A DNA stretch of 9,202 nucleotides, taken from NCBI GenBank assembly GCA_023432075.1, contig JAEYVD010000755.1:1-9202 (forward strand), in the 5' to 3' direction. Positions 1 to 6,953 of this stretch are shown here, in pieces. The notes beneath the pieces are model-generated. The model was not told the DNA's origin. It saw only the letters and a program-made list of their open reading frames with translations, and searched no databases. Position 1 is the stretch's first letter, and the number at the start of each line of letters is the position of its first letter. This DNA comes from Pseudomonadota bacterium (GTDB taxonomy: Bacteria > Pseudomonadota > Gammaproteobacteria > Burkholderiales > Burkholderiaceae_B). Position numbers and translations under genes: made by a program.

Positions 1-528
1 GGCGCGGGGGGCGGTGGCGGTGGCGGCGGCGGAAGCGCGTTCAGCGTTGGGTCGGCCCCAGGCGGGCGAGGCGGCGATGGCGTGGGCGGTGCGGGCGGCG
101 GCGGCGGTGGTGGTGGGGATATTCCGACCGCCGCTGGAGTGCCTATGCTGCCAGGCGACGGCGGTAACGGCGGTCAGTCAGGACAAGATGGCACCGCGGG
201 CAGCACCTTCTTTGGCGGCGGTGGAGGTGGTGCCGGGGGCAGCATCAATCCCTTTGGCTGCGTGGGCGGGACCGGCCTCGATAGTGGCTGCGGTGGTGGG
301 GCGGGGGACGGCGGCGGGACGCATTACGAGGCTGCCGGCGGTCAGGCCGGCGCGTCCAGCGACCTGAATGGCGCAGTCGGCGAAAGCACGGTGCCTACCC
401 GGACCGGCGGCGGGGGCGGCGGCGGCGGCGCGCCCGGAGGCATGGGAGGCAGAGGCGGCGGCGCCGAAGGCGGTCCCGTGGGGGCCGGCGCTGGCGGCAC
501 GTCGTTGGGCGGCTATGGCGTACACGTC
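1..528 (+). repeat. Glycine-rich, GGC/GGT low-complexity coding region
   Basis: This stretch encodes an almost continuous glycine-rich segment of the autotransporter, with runs of six to nine glycines (around bases 7-30, 91-117, 217-234, 403-429) broken by GDGGNGG-, GGMGGRGG- and GAGAGG-like units. The DNA consists of imperfect GGC/GGT/GGG triplets in frame, so slippage would mostly change length by whole residues. It ends where the sequence turns into ordinary beta-helix (about VHVLGANTVITNAG). Whether it is displayed as part of the passenger or acts as a spacer is unknown. Confidence 0.8.
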
Positions 529-3003
529 CTGGGGGCCAACACCGTGATCACGAACGCCGGCCGCATTGTCCCGGGCACGGGGTCGGACCAATCGGTGGCA
601 ATCCTGTACGCCGACACAGCCCACAATTCGGTGCTGCGATTGCAGGCCGGCAGCGATATCCAGGGCACGGTGGACGCCACCCGATCCACCAACAACACGC
701 TCGTGCTCGACGGCGCGGCGGGCGTCGATCCCATGACAGGCGCGTCATTGGCCTTCGACGTCTCGAAGTTGGGCGCCGCGGGGGGCGTTGGCGCCACCAA
801 AGACGTCTATCAGGGCTTCTCCGCTTTCGAGAAAACCTCCGAAGGCACATGGCAGTTGGTCCATGCGCCCACACAGGCACGCACGCCCTGGACGATCAAG
901 GGCGGCACATTGGCCATCGCTAGCGGCGACAGTCTTGGCAGCACGCTCGATGCCGTGACGCTGGACGGCGGAACGCTGCAGCTTCAAGACAATGCGGCCC
1001 TCCACCACGACGTGGTCGTCGACAGCACGGGCGCAATCGGCGTCGACGACGGACAGCAGTCGGTGCTGCACGGCGCGCTGACCGGAGACGGCAGCCACTT
1101 TGCCAAGACGGGCGGCGGATCCCTGGCCATCGCGGGAGACGGCAACTTCCACGGCGTCACGCAGATTGACGCCGGCACGCTGCAACTCGGCGCGGGCGGC
1201 ACAAGCGGCGCCGTCGGAAGCGGCGCCTTCATCAACCACGGCACGCTGGTGTTCAACCGCGCGGATGACATTGTGATCGGCAACGCGATCGCCGGCACGG
1301 GGGACGTGGTGCAAGCGGGCCCGGGCCTGACGACGTTGACGGGGTCGCTGACCTACACCGGCCAGACATACCTGAACGGGGGGGCGCTGGCGATTGACGG
1401 GACGACGCTGGGCTCGACGTCAAGTGTGGCTGGCGTCATCGCGCAGGGCCCGCAAGAAACGCTGACCTTGCGCAATGCGACGCTGAACGGCTGGTTACAT
1501 GTGCCGGGCACAGTGAACGTGGATGCCTCCAGCCGCTGGAATATGATGACTGGCCCGGGCAATCCGGTGCACGCGACGGCCAATCATGGGACCGAAATCA
1601 GCGTCGCGGGCGATATCAACCTTGCCGGCCGCATCAACTTCATGCCGCCCGGCACGGCCAATGCCGCATCCGGCGGCAGCGTGCTGGCCGCCAACAATCT
1701 GAACGGCCAGGGAGGTATCGTCCAACTGCATGTGCAGCCGTCGGAAAGCGGCTTCACCGATCTCATTCGGCTCACGGGCGGTGCCGTCGGAACGACGCAT
1801 TTGGTCCTGCAAATGGATGGCTTCTCTGGCGGGGATGCGCTCATGGGGGATGGCGTGATGGTCGTCCAGGCAGATGGCCCCACTGACAACGCTTTCGTGC
1901 AGCGGCTGGAAACGCCGGGCGGTGACCGCAGTGGGGCCTTCCTCTATCGGTTGCATCATGGTTCAAGCGTGGTCAATGGCGTACAGACTTCCCCGAACAA
2001 CTGGTATGTGCGCAGCGAGTCGCGGCCCGAGGTTTCGCTGTATTCCCAACTGGGCAATCAGGCCGCGCGCCATGGGGAACTGACCGTCGGCACCCTGAAT
2101 GACCGGATGGGGGCCACGGAAAGCCTGGCCCGCAAGGTTTATCCCTTCGTGTGGGGCCGCACCCTGGCGGACATGGGGCGTAATCAGGGAAGTCGCGCTG
2201 GGCTGGCCGCGCAAGATATCGCGACGCGCTCCAGGCTGGCGGGCGTCCAGCTTGGCACCGACATGTATGTGAATTTCAAAGGCTTGTCGCGGCGCAGTGC
2301 GGGCATCTTTGCGTCTGCCAGCACCCTGCAGGCTGACGTGGACCACTATCTGGACGCCACCAGGGAAACCGTCAACGCTGGGCGTAGCGAGCAATCGGCG
2401 TATAGCCTGGGGGGCTACTACACGCTGCTGGATGGAAAGGGCGGCTATCTGGATCTGGTCGCGCAGGTCAGCCGCTACGACGTCAAGGCGAACTCGGCGG
2501 GGGCCGAAGGGCAGTTGAACACCACGGGGTGGGGCGGCTTGATCTCGGCGGAGGCTGGAAAATCATTCGCCGTCGGCGACGAAGCCAACAATCTGCGGCT
2601 TGAGCCCCAGGCGCAGGTCATCTACCAACGGATCAAGTTCTCGGCCGCCCAGGACAACGCAAGCGCGGTGGCGTTTCCCGGCGTGAACAGCCTGACGGGC
2701 CGGCTGGGCATGCGCCTGTCCAAGACATGGGATGGCGATTCCGCCAAGGCCAGCACGGCTTGGGCGACGGTCAACCTGCTAACCACCGCCGGCCACTCGT
2801 CAAGCCGCTTTGCGACGGCCACGCAGGGGGACATCACCTTCAAGAACAAACTTGGCGGGCCGCGAGCGGGTCTGACGCTGGGATACGACAGCCTGCTGGG
2901 CGGAAACACTTTTCTGAACGTTCAAGCCGGCACCGAGCAAGGTATCGGCAGCCGCCACTCCAGCAACTACCACCTCAACGCCGGGATCAAGATCATTTTC
3001 TAG
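1..3003 (+). CDS. Autotransporter (type V secretion), pertactin-like passenger plus C-terminal beta-barrel; 5' end outside window
   Basis: The reading frame is open from base 1 to the TAG at 3001-3003, giving 1000 residues. The GTG at 82 lies inside the glycine-rich part and is not a credible start, so signal peptide and true start are upstream of the window. Order: glycine-rich region (residues 1 to about 178); passenger beta-helix with three autotransporter-associated strand repeats starting near residues 276 (FEKTSEG), 367 (FAKTGGG) and 436 (VVQAGPG), each leading into a GTL/GAL strand; a pertactin-like end and probable autochaperone (about 630-675, NAFVQRLE to NWYVRSESRPEVSLY); linker; and a barrel (about 716-1000) with alternating polar/hydrophobic strands ending in IKIIF, the terminal Phe expected for outer-membrane assembly. 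By family knowledge the barrel sits in the outer membrane and the passenger is displayed or released. The ligand is not predictable. The only two cysteines are in the glycine-rich part (codons 259 and 289). No protease triad was seen. Confidence 0.95.
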   Translation, partial: GAGGGGGGGGGSAFSVGSAPGGRGGDGVGGAGGGGGGGGDIPTAAGVPMLPGDGGNGGQSGQDGTAGSTFFGGGGGGAGGSINPFGCVGGTGLDSGCGGGAGDGGGTHYEAAGGQAGASSDLNGAVGESTVPTRTGGGGGGGGAPGGMGGRGGGAEGGPVGAGAGGTSLGGYGVHVLGANTVITNAGRIVPGTGSDQSVAILYADTAHNSVLRLQAGSDIQGTVDATRSTNNTLVLDGAAGVDPMTGASLAFDVSKLGAAGGVGATKDVYQGFSAFEKTSEGTWQLVHAPTQARTPWTIKGGTLAIASGDSLGSTLDAVTLDGGTLQLQDNAALHHDVVVDSTGAIGVDDGQQSVLHGALTGDGSHFAKTGGGSLAIAGDGNFHGVTQIDAGTLQLGAGGTSGAVGSGAFINHGTLVFNRADDIVIGNAIAGTGDVVQAGPGLTTLTGSLTYTGQTYLNGGALAIDGTTLGSTSSVAGVIAQGPQETLTLRNATLNGWLHVPGTVNVDASSRWNMMTGPGNPVHATANHGTEISVAGDINLAGRINFMPPGTANAASGGSVLAANNLNGQGGIVQLHVQPSESGFTDLIRLTGGAVGTTHLVLQMDGFSGGDALMGDGVMVVQADGPTDNAFVQRLETPGGDRSGAFLYRLHHGSSVVNGVQTSPNNWYVRSESRPEVSLYSQLGNQAARHGELTVGTLNDRMGATESLARKVYPFVWGRTLADMGRNQGSRAGLAAQDIATRSRLAGVQLGTDMYVNFKGLSRRSAGIFASASTLQADVDHYLDATRETVNAGRSEQSAYSLGGYYTLLDGKGGYLDLVAQVSRYDVKANSAGAEGQLNTTGWGGLISAEAGKSFAVGDEANNLRLEPQAQVIYQRIKFSAAQDNASAVAFPGVNSLTGRLGMRLSKTWDGDSAKASTAWATVNLLTTAGHSSSRFATATQGDITFKNKLGGPRAGLTLGYDSLLGGNTFLNVQAGTEQGIGSRHSSNYHLNAGIKIIF

Positions 3004-3029
3004 CGATTCAGGATCATCACGCCCGGCGC

Positions 3030-3596
3030 CTAGTTCACCACGTAATTCTTGGCCTCGGCCTCGCCGGCCCATTTGCGCAGGGCGGAGATGAATTCCGGGC
3101 ACACATTGCCGTCCACGCTGGTGTCGACGATGACGCTGTCCTTCATGCGCATCAGCACCTTGCATTCGTAGATGCGCGTGCGGTTGGCATAGTGGCCCGT
3201 GGTGTTGGTCTGGAATACCGGCGTGGGCGCCGCATTTCTGTTGCCGGGGATCATGCCCACGACCTGTTGGCTGCTGCTGTCCACGACCCATTCCGTGTAC
3301 GGGGCCGACTGGAAGTCGGACCATTCCAGCTCCATGGTGTTACCGACCGCACGGACCTTGGAGGGCTCGCCCAGCGCCGCGATCGCGTCGTCGATTGAGC
3401 GGCCTTCCATGTTCTTGGCCACGTTGACGCTGGGCGAGAACGACAGCCCGGACTTGAACACCTGGCTGAGCGAGGGCAGGGTGGAGCTGCCTCCGGTCGG
3501 CATCGGCGCGCAGCCGGCCAGACCCAGCGCGGCAACGAGGCCCATGAACAAGAAAAACGGTCCGCGGTTTCGGTTGGAATGCTGAGGCGACTTCAT
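3030..3596 (-). CDS. Small outer-membrane-type lipoprotein of unknown function
   Basis: Encodes 188 residues from the ATG at 3594-3596. This start was chosen because it gives a proper lipoprotein signal: basic, polar n-region, hydrophobic core from about residue 14 and the lipobox LAGC with Cys29. The frame stays open upstream to an ATG at 3749, but that 51-residue extension would bury the signal peptide. The residue after Cys29 is Ala, not Asp, which favours the outer membrane. Residues 66-92 (GRSIDDAIAALGEPSKVRAV, then an aromatic strand) resemble the helix-turn-strand start of small BamE/SmpA-like lipoproteins, but the match is weak and no BamE role is claimed. Cys145 and Cys166 could form a disulfide. 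The Shine-Dalgarno sequence is poor. It converges on the autotransporter with only 26 bases between the stop codons and diverges from the DUF4189-like gene. Confidence 0.85.
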   Translation of the reverse strand: MKSPQHSNRNRGPFFLFMGLVAALGLAGCAPMPTGGSSTLPSLSQVFKSGLSFSPSVNVAKNMEGRSIDDAIAALGEPSKVRAVGNTMELEWSDFQSAPYTEWVVDSSSQQVVGMIPGNRNAAPTPVFQTNTTGHYANRTRIYECKVLMRMKDSVIVDTSVDGNVCPEFISALRKWAGEAEAKNYVVN

Positions 3597-3896
3597 GTGT
3601 GTGGTCCAGGTTCCCGAGCCGACTGGCCTCGATGGGGCGAGGAGGCGGGCCGTTTGTTTCTGTTCGTGACGCAGGGCCCATGAAGCGGCGCCCGCTGCGC
3701 TAGGTGACGGGGTCGAGGCAACGATGACCCGCGCCGTGAAGTGCGACATTTTTACCGAAAAAAGGGGCCAGATTTCGTCAAGCGATATGTGAATTTTGTT
3801 ACCTAATATGCCGCAGCGCTATCGCATACAGGGACGGAACCAGCCCAGGCTGCGCTAAGATCGTCCCCGCCCAATCCACTGGACTTCGTGACGATC
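3597..3896. other. Divergent intergenic region between the lipoprotein and DUF4189-like genes
   Basis: These 300 bases hold no convincing gene. The lipoprotein frame continues through 3749 but reads as an artefact of high GC. The part at about 3748-3830 is clearly richer in A/T than its surroundings and probably contains both promoters. On the - strand a TTGACG at 3781-3776 is a good -35 candidate without a clear -10 at normal distance. On the + strand TTGTTA at 3796-3801 with TATCGC at 3820-3825 is a weak pair. No terminator, small RNA or repeat of the 14-base motif found elsewhere in the window was seen. Confidence 0.5.
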
Positions 3897-4727
3897 ATGC
3901 CCGCTCGCTTTCAATTCCTGATCCGCGCCGCATTTGCCGCCCTGGCCTTGGTGGCGGGGCTGGCCTCGCCAACGGCGCATGCCGAGAAGCTCTACGGCGG
4001 CATTGCCACCGACGGCAAGCATTCGCGGATTTACTGGGTGTTGCCCGAGACCGGCGGCAAGGCGGCAGAAGCGGCCGCGCTTGCCGAATGCCGCAAGGCG
4101 GGCGGCAAGGAGTGCAAGGTGCTGAGCTGGTTTTCCGACAGTTGCATGGTGTACGCCCGCAATTCCGTCCAGGAGCTTTTTCCGGGCAACAGCGTGTCGC
4201 CAGAGATGGCGGCCAAGAAGGCGATCCGCCGCTGCTCGGCCGGCAGCCCCGATGGGAAGTGCCGGTTGACCACCATGCCGCTGTGCGTGGGCCCCGGCTA
4301 CAGCGCCGCCGACATGCGGGCGCCCCTACGGGCCACGCCAACCGAGTTGGAAAGCCTGTCCGCCAAGCTGAACCAGCGTGAGTACTGGGGCGCCATCGCC
4401 GAAAACGACACGGGCGGACTGGTGTACTCGGATGGCTATCCCAACGAGAAGGATGCGCTGTCCAAACTGTTGGACTGGGAAGACTGCAAGGACTGCCGCA
4501 AAGTGCTGACGTACACCGACAGCTGCGTCGGCATGGCCTGGGCCAAGGGGGCCAAAGGCCGCGGCAACAGTTTTACGGCGCTCAATCCTGATCCGAAGAC
4601 CGCCCGCGACGAGTCGCGCGCGACGTGCACGGCCAAGACCGGCAGCCCGGCCTGCGTCGCCATGGTGCGTTGCTCGGGCCGCGCGTATATCGACGGCTAT
4701 GCCGGCCTGGACGAAAAGCCGAACTAG
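3897..4727 (+). CDS. Exported protein with two tandem DUF4189-like, cysteine-rich domains
   Basis: Encodes 276 residues from the ATG at 3897. An in-frame GTG at 3888 is possible and sits closer to the weak GGA at 3881, so the start is uncertain by three residues. Residues 1-29 form a Sec signal peptide with likely cleavage after AHA. The mature part repeats itself. Domain 1 (about 33-135) starts YGGIATDG and domain 2 (about 163-265) starts YWGAIAEND; both continue with an Ala/Leu helix, Cys and a S/TDSC motif. Each domain has six cysteines (ATG numbering 65, 73, 83, 113, 122, 130 and 197, 200, 210, 244, 253, 259), so disulfide-stabilised periplasmic or secreted folding is expected. The pattern matches what is known of DUF4189 proteins, whose function is unknown; no catalytic motif is visible. 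The gene ends 46 bases before a strong bidirectional terminator. Confidence 0.87.
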   Translation: MPARFQFLIRAAFAALALVAGLASPTAHAEKLYGGIATDGKHSRIYWVLPETGGKAAEAAALAECRKAGGKECKVLSWFSDSCMVYARNSVQELFPGNSVSPEMAAKKAIRRCSAGSPDGKCRLTTMPLCVGPGYSAADMRAPLRATPTELESLSAKLNQREYWGAIAENDTGGLVYSDGYPNEKDALSKLLDWEDCKDCRKVLTYTDSCVGMAWAKGAKGRGNSFTALNPDPKTARDESRATCTAKTGSPACVAMVRCSGRAYIDGYAGLDEKPN

Positions 4728-4773
4728 TGGCCGGTGGCCGAGGCGGTATCCGGCCAGTCAGCCCGAATGTCGA

Positions 4774-4817
4774 GGCGAAAAAAAAGGAAGGCGGCGCCTT
4801 CCTTTTTTATTTTCGCC
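4774..4817. terminator. Bidirectional rho-independent terminator
   Basis: The GGAAGGC at 4786-4792 pairs perfectly with GCCTTCC at 4796-4802 around a 3-base loop. The stem extends through A4780-4785 with T4803-4808, then after a 3-base bulge through GGCGAA (4774-4779) with TTCGCC (4812-4817). The A-run on the left and T-run on the right give a U-tract after the hairpin in either direction. It lies between convergent genes, 46 bases after the DUF4189-like gene and 6 bases after the hydrolase stop, and should end transcription of both. Confidence 0.88.
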
Positions 4818-4823
4818 GGACGA

Positions 4824-5660
4824 TCAGCCTTTGATGAACGCCAGGAGGTCGGCGTTGATCACATCCGCGTGGGTCGTCAGCATGCCGTGCGGAAAGCCAG
4901 GATAGACCTTCAGGGTGCCATTCTTGAGCAGCTTGACCGCCAGGCGCGACGAGTCGTCGATGGGCACGATCTGGTCGTCGTCGCCATGCAGCACCAGCGT
5001 GGGCACGGTGATGGCCTTCAGGTCTTCGGTCTGGTCGGTTTCGGAGAAGGCCTTGATGCCTTCGTAGTGCGCCTTGGCGCCGCCGTTCATACCTTGGCGC
5101 CACCAGTTGTTGATCACGCCCTGCGAGACCTTGGCGCCTTCCCGATTGAAGCCGTAGAACGGGCCGGCGGCCACGTCCAGGAAGAACTGCGCGCGGTTGT
5201 CGGCCAGGGCCTTGCGAAAGCCGTCGAACACTTCGATGGGCGTGCCGCCCGGATTGGATTCGGTCTTGACCATGAGCGGGGGGACGGCGCTGACCAGCAC
5301 TGCCTTGGCGACGCGGCCCTGGGGTTCGCCGTGGCGGGCAACGTAGCGGGCGACTTCACCGCCGCCCGTGGAGTGGCCGATGTGCACGGCGTTGCGCAGG
5401 TCCAGGTGCTGGGCGACTGCGGCGGCGTCGGCCGCGTAGTGATCCATGTCGTGGCCGTCGCTGACCTGGGCGGAGCGGCCGTGGCCGCGGCGGTCGTGCG
5501 CAATGACACGAAAGCCCTGGGCGAGGAAAAACAGCATCTGCGCGTCCCAGTCATCGCTGGACAGCGGCCAGCCATGGTGGAACATGATGGGCTGGGCCGT
5601 CTTGGGGCCCCAATCCTTGTAGAAGATTTCAACGCCGTCGGGGGTAGTGATCGTGCTCAT
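4824..5660 (-). CDS. Alpha/beta hydrolase, cofactor-free chloroperoxidase / arylesterase (perhydrolase) type
   Basis: Encodes 278 residues, the usual length of this family. The ATG at 5658-5660 is preceded by GGAGAA (5672-5667) at 6 bases. Landmarks: oxyanion-hole HHGWP (28-32), HDRRGHGRS (55-63), nucleophile elbow GHSTGGG with Ser97, HGDDDQIVP with the probable catalytic Asp229, and FPHGM with His258. This is the complete triad of the cofactor-free haloperoxidase and Pseudomonas-type arylesterase group, which hydrolyse esters and can make peracids from acetate and peroxide; the true substrate cannot be read from sequence. No signal peptide is visible, so the protein is probably cytoplasmic. 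A copy of the 14-base motif ends 85 bases upstream, a hairpin separates the gene from the receiver gene, and the bidirectional terminator follows, so it is probably a single-gene transcript controlled with its neighbours. Confidence 0.95.
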   Translation of the reverse strand: MSTITTPDGVEIFYKDWGPKTAQPIMFHHGWPLSSDDWDAQMLFFLAQGFRVIAHDRRGHGRSAQVSDGHDMDHYAADAAAVAQHLDLRNAVHIGHSTGGGEVARYVARHGEPQGRVAKAVLVSAVPPLMVKTESNPGGTPIEVFDGFRKALADNRAQFFLDVAAGPFYGFNREGAKVSQGVINNWWRQGMNGGAKAHYEGIKAFSETDQTEDLKAITVPTLVLHGDDDQIVPIDDSSRLAVKLLKNGTLKVYPGFPHGMLTTHADVINADLLAFIKG

Positions 5661-5666
5661 GTCGGG

Positions 5667-5672
5667 TTCTCC
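5667..5672 (-). promoter_or_regulatory. Ribosome binding site of the hydrolase gene
   Basis: GGAGAA on the - strand, 6 bases before the ATG at 5660. It fixes the start used for the hydrolase. Confidence 0.7.
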
Positions 5673-5745
5673 GGGGTTAGTTGGACCGCAGGGATAGACT
5701 AGGGCCTTATGCGCTACCGGGACATCCTACGCTGGGCTTGGCGCG

Positions 5746-5759
5746 TCATACAAAGGTAT
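5746..5759 (-). promoter_or_regulatory. Putative regulator-binding motif, copy 1 (upstream of hydrolase)
   Basis: On the - strand this reads ATACCTTTGTATGA. It contains the dyad ATAC-N4-GTAT, the kind of short inverted TAC/GTA pair that NarL/FixJ-type regulators often recognise. It ends 85 bases before the hydrolase ATG. It matches two other intergenic sites in the window (6275-6288 and 9024-9037) and points the same way relative to the downstream gene. Its role as an operator is inferred from recurrence and position. Confidence 0.55.
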
Positions 5760-5773
5760 AGGCGGGGTTTGGC

Positions 5774-5794
5774 GGCGGATGTGTCCCATCCGCC
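5774..5794. terminator. Perfect 8-bp hairpin after the receiver gene (terminator-like, no U-tract)
   Basis: GGCGGATG at 5774-5781 and CATCCGCC at 5787-5794 form a perfect stem with a 5-base loop. It begins 8 bases after the stop of the stand-alone receiver gene and lies before the hydrolase motif. Neither side is followed by a T-run, so if it ends transcription it does so weakly or by another mechanism; a transcript-stabilising or processing hairpin is equally possible. Confidence 0.5.
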
Positions 5795-5802
5795 ATCTCC
5801 CG

Positions 5803-6186
5803 CTATGGCGCGGGCCGGCAGCCTTGCAATGCGTGCGCCACGCACCGCGCCATCGCCTCGCCGTCCACTGGCTTGTCCAGGTAGGCGCAGGCGCCCAGCG
5901 CCAGCAGCCGCTGCCGCGCCGCCTCGGTGGGAAAGGCAGTCATGAAGATCAGCGGGAACCGGCGCCCGGCCGCGATGAGCTCGGCCTGGAGCTGATCGCC
6001 CGTCATGGGCGACATCTGGACATCGGTGATCATGCAGTCCGGCTCGCCGGCGTGCGCGTCGTTCAGGAACTCGGGGCCGGACCCGTAGGCCCGGACCTCG
6101 TAACCGAGCGAGCGCAGCAGGCTGCAAAGCGCGATCCTGACCCCATCGTCGTCGTCGACAACCGCGATAGTGGGAATGTGGTTCAT
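5803..6186 (-). CDS. Stand-alone receiver-domain response regulator (CheY/FixJ-receiver type)
   Basis: Encodes 127 residues consisting only of a receiver domain. The ATG at 6184-6186 has AAGGA (6200-6196) 9 bases upstream. All switch residues are present: acidic pair Asp11/Asp12 after the first strand, phospho-acceptor Asp55 in MITDVQM, Thr83 in FMTAF and Lys105 in YLDKP. There is no output domain, so it must act through a protein partner: as a phosphate sink or shuttle for the neighbouring kinase, or by competing with the FixJ-type regulator. It lies 116 bases downstream of the DNA-binding regulator on the same strand, and its own motif copy ends 88 bases before its start, suggesting separate control by that regulator. 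Its receiver is of the same general FixJ type but differs clearly in sequence, so it is not a recent duplicate. Confidence 0.93.
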   Translation of the reverse strand: MNHIPTIAVVDDDDGVRIALCSLLRSLGYEVRAYGSGPEFLNDAHAGEPDCMITDVQMSPMTGDQLQAELIAAGRRFPLIFMTAFPTEAARQRLLALGACAYLDKPVDGEAMARCVAHALQGCRPAP

Positions 6187-6274
6187 ATCAGAAAATCCTT
6201 CGGGCCGGTCGGGTCACGATACGCATCCGATGTCCGGCATGTTCCGTTATGAACCTTTGCGCCTGCCGCGGAAA

Positions 6275-6288
6275 TCATACAGAGGTTT
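6275..6288 (-). promoter_or_regulatory. Putative regulator-binding motif, copy 2 (upstream of receiver gene)
   Basis: On the - strand this reads AAACCTCTGTATGA, identical to copy 1 at 12 of 14 positions. It ends 88 bases before the receiver ATG at 6186 and starts 15 bases after the stop codon of the FixJ-type regulator, so it lies wholly in the 116-base gap. A weaker inverted relative, TGAACCTTTG on the + strand at about 6250-6259, lies between it and the gene and could be a second half-site. Confidence 0.55.
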
Positions 6289-6302
6289 GTCCCAAGCGCG
6301 GG

Positions 6303-6953
6303 TCAGGGCGCGGAAATGCCCAGCGCCTCGGCGTGGCGGACCAGGTCGGCCAGCGACCGGACCCCCATTTTGCGCATGACGTGGCCACGGTGAATCTTGA
6401 CCGTGATCTCACTCAGGCCGATCAGGCCCGCCACCTGTTTGTTCATCAGCCCGGACACCACATGCGCCATCACCTCGCGTTCGCGCGGGGTCAGCGTCTC
6501 GTAGCGGGCGCGCAGGCCGTCCATGGCCGCATCGCGCGAACGGCGCTGCGTGTCGCGTTCGATGGCGGCGGAGACGGCGTCCAGCATGTCCTGTTCGCGA
6601 AAGGGTTTGGACAGAAAGTCCACCGCGCCCGCTTTCATGGCGCGCACGGTCATGGGGATGTCGCCGTGCCCGGTGATGAACACGATGGGCAGATCGATGC
6701 CTTGGCGCACCAGCTGATCCTGGAAATCCAGGCCGCTGATGCCCGGCAGGCGCACGTCCAGGACGATGCAGCCGGGCGCGTCGGGAATCTGAGTCTGCAG
6801 CAGTTCGGCGGGCGAGGCGCACAGGGTGGTGCGCAGGCCGATCGAGCGGAACAGGCTGTCGAGCGAGGCGCGGACGCTGGCCTCGTCGTCGACGACGATG
6901 ACTTGCGACTGCGGGGCGGCGCTTGCGGCGCCGCTGGCGGTGCGGGTGTTCAT
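6303..6953 (-). CDS. FixJ/NarL-family response regulator (receiver plus LuxR-type HTH)
   Basis: Encodes 216 residues. The ATG at 6951-6953 overlaps the kinase stop as ATGA; the frame is open far upstream into the kinase gene but that part is only its shadow. Receiver (about 17-132): acidic pair Asp22/Asp23, phospho-acceptor Asp66 in IVLDVRLPG, Thr94 in VFITGHGD and Lys116 in FLSKPF; the GHGDIPM and KPFREQD stretches are typical of the FixJ/TodT/NodW group. A linker of about 20 residues leads to a LuxR-type HTH (about 152-210) beginning LTPREREVM, with MNKQVAGLIGLSEITVKIHRG as recognition region. By family knowledge, phosphorylation by the partner kinase causes dimerisation and DNA binding, usually activation. 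The overlap implies translational coupling and identifies the upstream kinase as partner. The 14-base motif found three times nearby is the obvious candidate target. Confidence 0.96.
   Translation of the reverse strand: MNTRTASGAASAAPQSQVIVVDDEASVRASLDSLFRSIGLRTTLCASPAELLQTQIPDAPGCIVLDVRLPGISGLDFQDQLVRQGIDLPIVFITGHGDIPMTVRAMKAGAVDFLSKPFREQDMLDAVSAAIERDTQRRSRDAAMDGLRARYETLTPREREVMAHVVSGLMNKQVAGLIGLSEITVKIHRGHVMRKMGVRSLADLVRHAEALGISAP

Noticed and set aside
2979..3028. Inverted 7-base arms CGCCGGG and CCCGGCG across the autotransporter stop codon
   Set aside because: The arms are 36 bases apart, one is in coding DNA, and no T-run follows; the support for a terminator is too weak.
3597..3749. 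51-codon N-terminal extension of the lipoprotein
   Set aside because: It would place the lipoprotein signal peptide in the middle of the protein.
5091..5101. TTCATACC-like partial match to the 14-base motif inside the hydrolase gene
   Set aside because: It keeps only the TCATAC end and lies in conserved coding sequence, so it is counted as chance.
4734..5702. Open frame of 322 codons on the + strand opposite the hydrolase gene
   Set aside because: It would run through the bidirectional terminator and antisense to a complete catalytic-triad hydrolase; composition is that of a shadow frame.
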